DNA of 10,707 nucleotides, taken from NCBI GenBank assembly GCA_045545635.1, contig JAZQBI010000237.1, positions 1 to 10,707 on the forward strand, written 5' to 3'. Shown piece by piece: positions 6,710 through 10,707 of the stretch; the stretch's first letter is position 1, and every line of letters begins with the position of its first letter. The stretch is from RGIG8748 sp045545635. Lineage in GTDB: Bacteria > Bacillota > Clostridia > UMGS1810. The notes beneath the pieces were generated by a model. That model was not told the origin of the DNA and ran no database searches. It was given only the letters and a program-made list of their open reading frames with translations. The position numbers were made by a program, and so were the translations under genes.

Positions 6710-7468
6710 ATGGGATATAAGAAGTTGATTAGTCCGGAGTTTCGGATTGGTACAGAAAAATATGAAATAACAAGCGGTATGGAAGTGGAGTGTTTTAGCA
6801 GTAAGGAAGCCCGGTCGGACTGGTGCAAAGTGGAACTAACCACACAATTACAAGACATCATAACCTATGAAGATATGGAAAAAGCTACAGTGGAGCTTGG
6901 ATATGATGAGGATTACGATATGCTTCTTTCAGGATATTGCCGGAGAACTACTGGTGACTATTGGAAAGAAATTATGATCCGAGATGCCATGATAAAGTTG
7001 GAACGAAGCAATATCAAAGGAACTTTTGTTGATTGTACACCGCAAGATGTTATTCGGTACGTACTAGCTCAAGCAGGGATTACGAATTACCAGTTGAGTG
7101 ATAGTGAGTACGGAAAAAAAGATACCTTTATTGTAAATAAGCAGGATGGAATTAAGACAATAGCACAGGTCAACAGTACGTGGGGGATTGACAATAATTT
7201 CTTCTTTCAGGATGAAGTCTTTTATTGGGGATGCAAACCAAAGCAGGAAGATGTTTATATTTTGGAAGAAAGTGAAAATATCTTATCCCTTAAAAAGTAT
7301 GGAGAACTGTATGAGATAGAAACACTTGGAGTTCCTTGGATACATCATAGTCAAGAGATAGAGGTATCACATTCTAAGTATTCAGGAATTGTCGAGGTTG
7401 AAAAAACAATTGTAAAGAGTGATTCAAGCGGATATACACGAATGTATATTTATTTTAAAGGAGAGTGA
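6710..7468 (+). CDS. Baseplate hub protein, gpD/gp27/XkdQ-like
   Basis: A 252-residue protein. I chose ATG 6710 because AGGAGG (6697-6702) is seven bases upstream; a TTG at 6704 is too close to that site. The beta-rich N-terminal half (PEFRIGTEKYEITSGMEVE, then VELTTQLQDII) and the middle segment CTPQDVIRYVLAQAGITNYQ, which reads like the repeated gp27/gpD hub fold, fit late-control-D-type hubs. The C-terminal segment PWIHHSQEIEVSHSKYSGIVEVEK is the family-typical 'hSqeIei.H....G...Ve' pattern, ending with a TRMYIYF strand. Three copies should form the ring that matches the six-fold tube to the three-fold spike. It is shorter than XkdQ (about 325 residues) and has no added lysozyme or peptidase domain. 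Confidence 0.78.
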   Translation: MGYKKLISPEFRIGTEKYEITSGMEVECFSSKEARSDWCKVELTTQLQDIITYEDMEKATVELGYDEDYDMLLSGYCRRTTGDYWKEIMIRDAMIKLERSNIKGTFVDCTPQDVIRYVLAQAGITNYQLSDSEYGKKDTFIVNKQDGIKTIAQVNSTWGIDNNFFFQDEVFYWGCKPKQEDVYILEESENILSLKKYGELYEIETLGVPWIHHSQEIEVSHSKYSGIVEVEKTIVKSDSSGYTRMYIYFKGE

Positions 7469-7472
7469 TAGG

Positions 7473-7769
7473 ATGTCAGATATGCTTCAGGCATTTGTAA
7501 AGAAGGAAATGGAAAAGCAGATCCGGGAGAAATATCCTCACATGAAGCAGGCTTCAGGAATGTATGCGAGAGTTGCCCATGTAAAAGAAAATGATGGAAA
7601 ATATGTATGTACTCTCAAAATTCTTGACAAAGCAATGAACATTGACAATGACTTTCCTGAAATACCGAATGTGAAAACGGACGTTGAACTAAAGCAAAAT
7701 GATGTAGCGGTTATTTTGCTGTTATATGGTGGTAGCAGCGTTTATGTATTAGGGAGGTATGAACCATGA
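7473..7769 (+). CDS. Small OB-fold-like baseplate protein (XkdR/DUF2577-position)
   Basis: A 98-residue protein. I chose ATG 7473 with AAGGAG (7458-7463) nine bases upstream; a longer reading from GTG 7419 would overlap the hub gene by 50 bases and lacks a binding site. Residues 1-25 are a charged helix. The rest (GMYARVAHVKENDGKYVCTLKILD ... VELKQNDVAVILLLYGGSSVYVLGRYEP) is a run of beta strands with the closing '.v.v.LlYGGs..YVlGRy' expected of an OB-type barrel, as in phage spike bases and DUF2577 proteins. It sits between hub and gp25-like wedge, where PBSX has xkdR. It lacks the trimeric beta-helix of a full gpV/gp5 spike, so it is either a minimal spike base or a hub-spike adaptor. Its stop overlaps the next start in ATGA. 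Confidence 0.6.
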   Translation: MSDMLQAFVKKEMEKQIREKYPHMKQASGMYARVAHVKENDGKYVCTLKILDKAMNIDNDFPEIPNVKTDVELKQNDVAVILLLYGGSSVYVLGRYEP

Positions 7770-8191
7770 CGATAGTGGGTGAAGATAACACTGATATTAA
7801 ACTGGATGCCAATGGTCAGCCAATTCCCGATAAGAATGGAGATTTTAGTGTTGTATCGGGTGATGAGTGTTGGGAACAGGATTTGAGATTGGAAGCAGCC
7901 ACAGAAGAGGGGGAGCTGTTTTATGAAGATGAAGATGGGGATGAATCATATGGTTTTGGAATGCTTGATTTTATTCATGCCGAGAATGATGAGTTCACTT
8001 CAACGGAAATAAGACAGCGTGTGCGAGGTAAGATTGCAAAAAGAACATATCTTGATTTGGCAAAGACAACGCAGGAGATAACCTTTCGTGATGGCGTGTT
8101 TTATAACAATGTATCAGTTTCAAAAAATGATGCTTCCGATGAATACAATCTTGAATTATCAACAAAGGAAGTGGAGGTTGAGAGCGAATGA
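7766..8191 (+). CDS. Baseplate wedge protein, gp25/GpW-like (XkdS/DUF2634 position)
   Basis: A 141-residue acidic protein. ATG 7766 overlaps the preceding TGA in ATGA, and GGAGGT (7753-7758) lies seven bases upstream, so it is translationally coupled. After an Asp-rich N-terminus, residues about 27-70 (VSGDECWEQDLRLEAATEEGELFY ... YGFGMLDFIH) match the general gp25 pattern of an invariant leading strand, 'q.i.l.L.T..GE' and a 'YG..l' turn. An arginine-rich helix (TEIRQRVRGKIAKRTYLDLAK, in two parts) and a closing strand follow. The E-D-E-D run at about 53-58 and the glutamate-rich C-terminus are unusually acidic. In T4 and P2, gp25/gpW is the sheath-initiating wedge component bound to gp6/gpJ, which here is the next gene. 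Confidence 0.75.
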   Translation: MTIVGEDNTDIKLDANGQPIPDKNGDFSVVSGDECWEQDLRLEAATEEGELFYEDEDGDESYGFGMLDFIHAENDEFTSTEIRQRVRGKIAKRTYLDLAKTTQEITFRDGVFYNNVSVSKNDASDEYNLELSTKEVEVESE

Positions 8192-9327
8192 TAAGTGAAG
8201 AAATACTCGATAAGGTTTGTCCAGTTCCTGACGAAGAGGAGGAAATGGACAAAATCAAGCAGGAATTAGAGGATGAAGGTTTTATAATCAATAACTTCAA
8301 TAAGGGCGGTATCTTATATTTGATTATCAGAATATGTGTCACAATCTACATAGAACTGAAAACGCTTGCCCGGACGATTATTAACAATCTGTTTGTAAAA
8401 CACGCAGATGAAGATTGGCTTGAGATTAAGGCTCCTGACTTCGGTAAGAAGAGAAAAGAGGCAACGAAAGCACAAGGTTATGTGACAATATATCGTAGTG
8501 AATATATGAATGCCTTACAAATCACGAAAGGTCATATGTTCAAAACGCTTCCGGATGTAAACGGAAAAGAGTTGAAGTTTTATGTATTAGAAACCACTGT
8601 AATCGGTGCAGGAGAAGCAAATGGTAAAGTATTAGTGGAAGCAGAGGAAAGCGGTACTGGTTACAATATTGCACCGGGCAAAATAACAGTATCCATGATA
8701 CATCTTGATGGCGTGGAAACAGTGACAAATGAAGATGGATGGTTACACCTTGAGGGTTCAGACATCGAGGAACTAGAGGCTTTCAGAGAGCGAATCAGTG
8801 AGTCGTGGTCAGAATTAGCGGAACTGACTACAGAAGATAAGCTGAAGAATGCTGCAAGAAAAGTCAATGGTGTGCTTGATGTAAAGGTGGATGCACAGCA
8901 TCCAAGAGGACAAGGAACAACGGATATTATAATCACCGGCACTGGTGGAGAAGCAACGGAGGAACTGTTAAAGAGGGTAGAAGATGCAACGAGTTATCTG
9001 AAAGGAAATTATGATGATTTCCTTTATAAATCTTCAACTGTTATTAAGCAGGATGTGAGCCTTGTCTTGTACATAGCAAGAGAGGCAGCAATAGAAGGTG
9101 TAAAGGAATCCGCAGAATACATTATTGAGGATATGATGCAGTTAAGCAAACGAGAGGAACTCAACTGTTTGTATATGGATGATATCCGGTATGCCTTGAA
9201 AAACGGTATTGCAAATTATAAGAGAGTAGAGTTTGCAGAACCAGTTGCTGACATCGAACTGGAGAATGACAAGGTTGTAATGCTTGACAATCTGGAGGTA
9301 ACTGTTCTGAATGTAGGGGGTGCATAA
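8188..9327 (+). CDS. Baseplate J-like wedge protein (gpJ/gp6/XkdT family)
   Basis: A 379-residue protein starting at ATG 8188, which overlaps the stop of the gp25-like gene in ATGA; GGAGG (8173-8177) is ten bases upstream. The N-terminus is acidic and helical, with an amphipathic region around residues 40-70. The central beta domain contains the J-type signature EESGTGYNIAPGKITV (about 153-168), equivalent to the family 'A...G..gNv..g.I' box. It is followed by a helical part in which ELTTEDKLKNAARKVNGVLDVKV (about 212-234, in the 'ted....a..v.GV.dv.v' style) links the two halves. The C-terminal half is alpha-beta with a final 'VVMLDNLEVTVLNV' strand pair. J proteins dimerise to form the iris of the baseplate and hold the gpI/fibre assembly, encoded next. 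Length is typical for XkdT-like proteins. Confidence 0.88.
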   Translation: MISEEILDKVCPVPDEEEEMDKIKQELEDEGFIINNFNKGGILYLIIRICVTIYIELKTLARTIINNLFVKHADEDWLEIKAPDFGKKRKEATKAQGYVTIYRSEYMNALQITKGHMFKTLPDVNGKELKFYVLETTVIGAGEANGKVLVEAEESGTGYNIAPGKITVSMIHLDGVETVTNEDGWLHLEGSDIEELEAFRERISESWSELAELTTEDKLKNAARKVNGVLDVKVDAQHPRGQGTTDIIITGTGGEATEELLKRVEDATSYLKGNYDDFLYKSSTVIKQDVSLVLYIAREAAIEGVKESAEYIIEDMMQLSKREELNCLYMDDIRYALKNGIANYKRVEFAEPVADIELENDKVVMLDNLEVTVLNVGGA

Positions 9328-9329
9328 AG

Positions 9330-10508
9330 TTGTTTGATAAGTTTTGTGACTATATGTATTATCTCCTCACATCACCATTTAAGCGTGTTAAAAAGAAAAT
9401 GAATCAATGGTACATTTTGTTTAAGGTATTAGGCAGACGCTTTGATGATGGGATGGAAAGCCTTTACAATGCAAGGGAGCAGACAATGCTTGCAACGTGT
9501 GATCCGGTAATGCTTCCAGTTCACGCAGATGACAGAAAGATATCACAGTATCCCGGAGAAGATAGTGAGAATTTTCGTGCGAGAATAGCAAATTATCCTG
9601 AAGTGTTAAGGCTTGGTGGTTCTGATCCGGGAGTGCTGCTTGCAGTAAGAACACTTGGATATGAAACCCCGGTATTTGTAAAAGCAAATGAATTTAAAGG
9701 GCGAGTGTACTATCAGACAGATGGAAGTTGGAATTTGGATGGTAGCCGGTTACTGGAGGCAGGGGAACTGCCGGACAGATGGGCAGAGTTTTATATTGTA
9801 ATCAAAATGAGTGTGGATGATTTGCACCCTATCTCGACTGCAATATTAAAAAAAGAGGTACGAAAAACAAAGCAAGTTGGAGCAAAGGATAATTACAGTT
9901 TTCAATACCATTTATCAATTCAGGAACCTCATTCGACTGGAAGCCGGGCAGATTTCAAATGGAAGTTGTTTTATTGGAATTATCGTATGTTAGATGGTTC
10001 ATGGCTGCTAGATGGAAGCTGCACCTTAGATTCTGACAGAAGCACTTATCCAGTAAGTATTGGTTTCAGATATAAAGGCTTTGAGGTATTTCCTCATGAA
10101 GTATCAAAGCTCAATGAAAGATTTGAAATACATATACGAGAGCCGGATGAGTATATACACAACAAAGCCACTTACAAGATACCGATATTCTTCTTTAAGT
10201 ATCGAAAAACAGATGGTTCATGGGAAACAGATGGAAGTATTCTCATAAATTCTGACAGAACAAATTACAAAATAAAGGATGCTTACAGAGCATCTGTTAC
10301 CCATAAAGAGGAAATCAGGCAAGCAAGGTGGCACAAGCAACACAATCTATTTTATCTTGATGGCAGTTGGAATTTGGATGGCAGCAAGATATTAGATGCG
10401 TGGGAGCAAGAATTTATAATTGGCTATGACCTTCATTATTTGGATGGTTCGTGGCTTCAGGATGGAAGTATCATTCTGGACGGAATAGAAAATCAGGAGG
10501 TAATGTAA
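9330..10508 (+). CDS. gpI/XkdU-position tail protein with five DGSW repeats
   Basis: A 392-residue protein. The only start near the ribosome binding site is TTG 9330, with AGGGGG (9315-9320) nine bases upstream; the first ATG (9354) would remove the helix before it. Residues 1-112 form a basic helical region followed by DPVMLPVHADDRKIS, a FRARIANYPEVLR helix and a GGSDPGVLLAVRTLGYE end. This fits the tail protein I role of joining baseplate J to the fibre. Residues 113-392 are beta-rich and contain five copies of a 15-residue motif (xDGSWxxDGSxxLD) starting at residues 130, 221, 294, 343 and 371. Copies 2 and 3 share a further extension (DSDRSTY/NSDRTNY). Standard gpI proteins lack this extension, so it may be a fibre-docking or surface-binding platform (inference). 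The last codons hold the ribosome binding site of the fibre gene. Confidence 0.7.
   Translation: MFDKFCDYMYYLLTSPFKRVKKKMNQWYILFKVLGRRFDDGMESLYNAREQTMLATCDPVMLPVHADDRKISQYPGEDSENFRARIANYPEVLRLGGSDPGVLLAVRTLGYETPVFVKANEFKGRVYYQTDGSWNLDGSRLLEAGELPDRWAEFYIVIKMSVDDLHPISTAILKKEVRKTKQVGAKDNYSFQYHLSIQEPHSTGSRADFKWKLFYWNYRMLDGSWLLDGSCTLDSDRSTYPVSIGFRYKGFEVFPHEVSKLNERFEIHIREPDEYIHNKATYKIPIFFFKYRKTDGSWETDGSILINSDRTNYKIKDAYRASVTHKEEIRQARWHKQHNLFYLDGSWNLDGSKILDAWEQEFIIGYDLHYLDGSWLQDGSIILDGIENQEVM
9717..10484 (+). repeat. Five-copy DGSW/DGS hexad protein repeat inside the gpI-like gene
   Basis: Copies lie at 9717-9761, 9990-10034, 10209-10253, 10356-10400 and 10440-10484. They read TDGSWNLDGSRLLEA, LDGSWLLDGSCTLDS, TDGSWETDGSILINS, LDGSWNLDGSKILDA and LDGSWLQDGSIILDG. 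Each copy is two tandem hexads (x-D-G-S-x-x), the first always with Trp at position 5, plus a partial third hexad. Distances between copies shrink towards the C-terminus: 91, 73, 49 and 28 residues. DNA similarity is highest between copies 1 and 4 (shared GTTGGAATTTGGATGG), suggesting duplication with divergence. Confidence 0.85.
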
Positions 10509-10509
10509 A

Positions 10510-10707
10510 ATGAAGAGCGTTATTACAGCAATACGAAGAACTAAGATGGCTGAAGCAACCCATACAACTGGCAAGCTAGCAAAAGCGAAGTGGATTGCAT
10601 TAGGCTCAGGAGGTGTGGATTCAGCAAACAATATCATCACTCCTTTAGCTGAAAATGTACAGCTCAACAACGAAGTGATCCGTAAGGAATATACAAGCTC
10701 AACTAAG
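10510..10707 (+). CDS. N-terminus of a tail-collar/tail fibre protein (partial)
   Basis: The gene starts at ATG 10510, with AGGAGG (10495-10500) nine bases upstream inside the previous gene, and runs open off the right edge (66 residues seen). The sequence MKSVITAIRRTKMAEA, then KAKWIALGSGGVD, then LAENVQLNNEVIRKEY resembles the N-terminal domain of phage tail-collar fibre proteins (DUF3751 type). In those, an 'ia.GsGg...' strand and an 'L.neV.R' segment attach the fibre to the baseplate. It lies directly after the gpI-like gene, where PBSX has xkdV, so it should encode the receptor-binding fibre. The variable distal part is outside the window. Confidence 0.75.
   Translation, partial: MKSVITAIRRTKMAEATHTTGKLAKAKWIALGSGGVDSANNIITPLAENVQLNNEVIRKEYTSSTK

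Noticed and set aside
7419..7472. An N-terminal extension of the OB-fold-like protein from GTG 7419.
   Set aside because: It would overlap the hub gene in another frame and has no ribosome binding site, whereas ATG 7473 has a good one; the extra 18 residues look like shadow sequence.
9717..10707. Possible diversity-generating retroelement target in the DGSW repeats or fibre gene.
   Set aside because: No template repeat, reverse transcriptase or adenine-biased variable repeat pair is visible; the repeats look like ordinary protein repeats.
1..10707. tRNA genes, CRISPR arrays, insertion sequences, attachment sites.
   Set aside because: Reading both strands, I saw no cloverleaf-like segment, regularly spaced repeats, transposase or integrase; the window is almost fully coding on one strand.

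Overview
The window is a dense, single-strand (+) block of late genes that build a contractile (myovirus-type) phage tail. The DNA is AT-rich, nearly every gene starts with a strong AGGAGG-like ribosome binding site, and gaps between genes are tiny or absent. The protein styles and gene order resemble contractile prophages of Firmicutes, most likely Clostridia/Lachnospiraceae-type gut bacteria. That host assignment is an inference from style, not from a search.

Layout, left to right: the last codons of an upstream gene (1-39); a probable tail terminator/completion protein (43-528); a 66-residue unknown (540-740); tail sheath (730-2160); tail tube (2173-2613); tail assembly chaperone (2650-3045) with a -1 frameshift extension (to 3269); a hairpin (3270-3302); tape measure (3329-6127); a tube-to-baseplate connector with a lysine/serine-rich tail (6144-6698); gpD/gp27-like hub (6710-7468); a small probable OB-fold baseplate protein (7473-7769); gp25-like wedge (7766-8191); baseplate J (8188-9327); a gpI-like tail protein carrying five DGSW repeats (9330-10508); and the start of a tail fibre gene (10510 to the window end). 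This order parallels the xkdK-M-N-O-P-Q-R-S-T-U-V order of the Bacillus PBSX element.

The genes work as one assembly line. The chaperone pair coats the tape measure, tube polymerises around it from the hub/baseplate, sheath surrounds the tube, and the terminator caps it. The gp25, J and I proteins form the wedges that hold the fibres. No capsid, integration, lysis or regulatory gene lies in the window, so a complete prophage and a headless tailocin (R-type bacteriocin/diffocin-like) cannot be told apart.

The most notable points are a textbook A AAA AAG frameshift site confined to a 22-nt window, a hexad DGS repeat array in the gpI-like protein, a connector that ends in a very basic disordered tail where a LysM domain would be expected, and a 15-bp hairpin exactly at that domain junction. 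I found no clear case for an entirely new defence or mobile system here; the novelty is in tail architecture.
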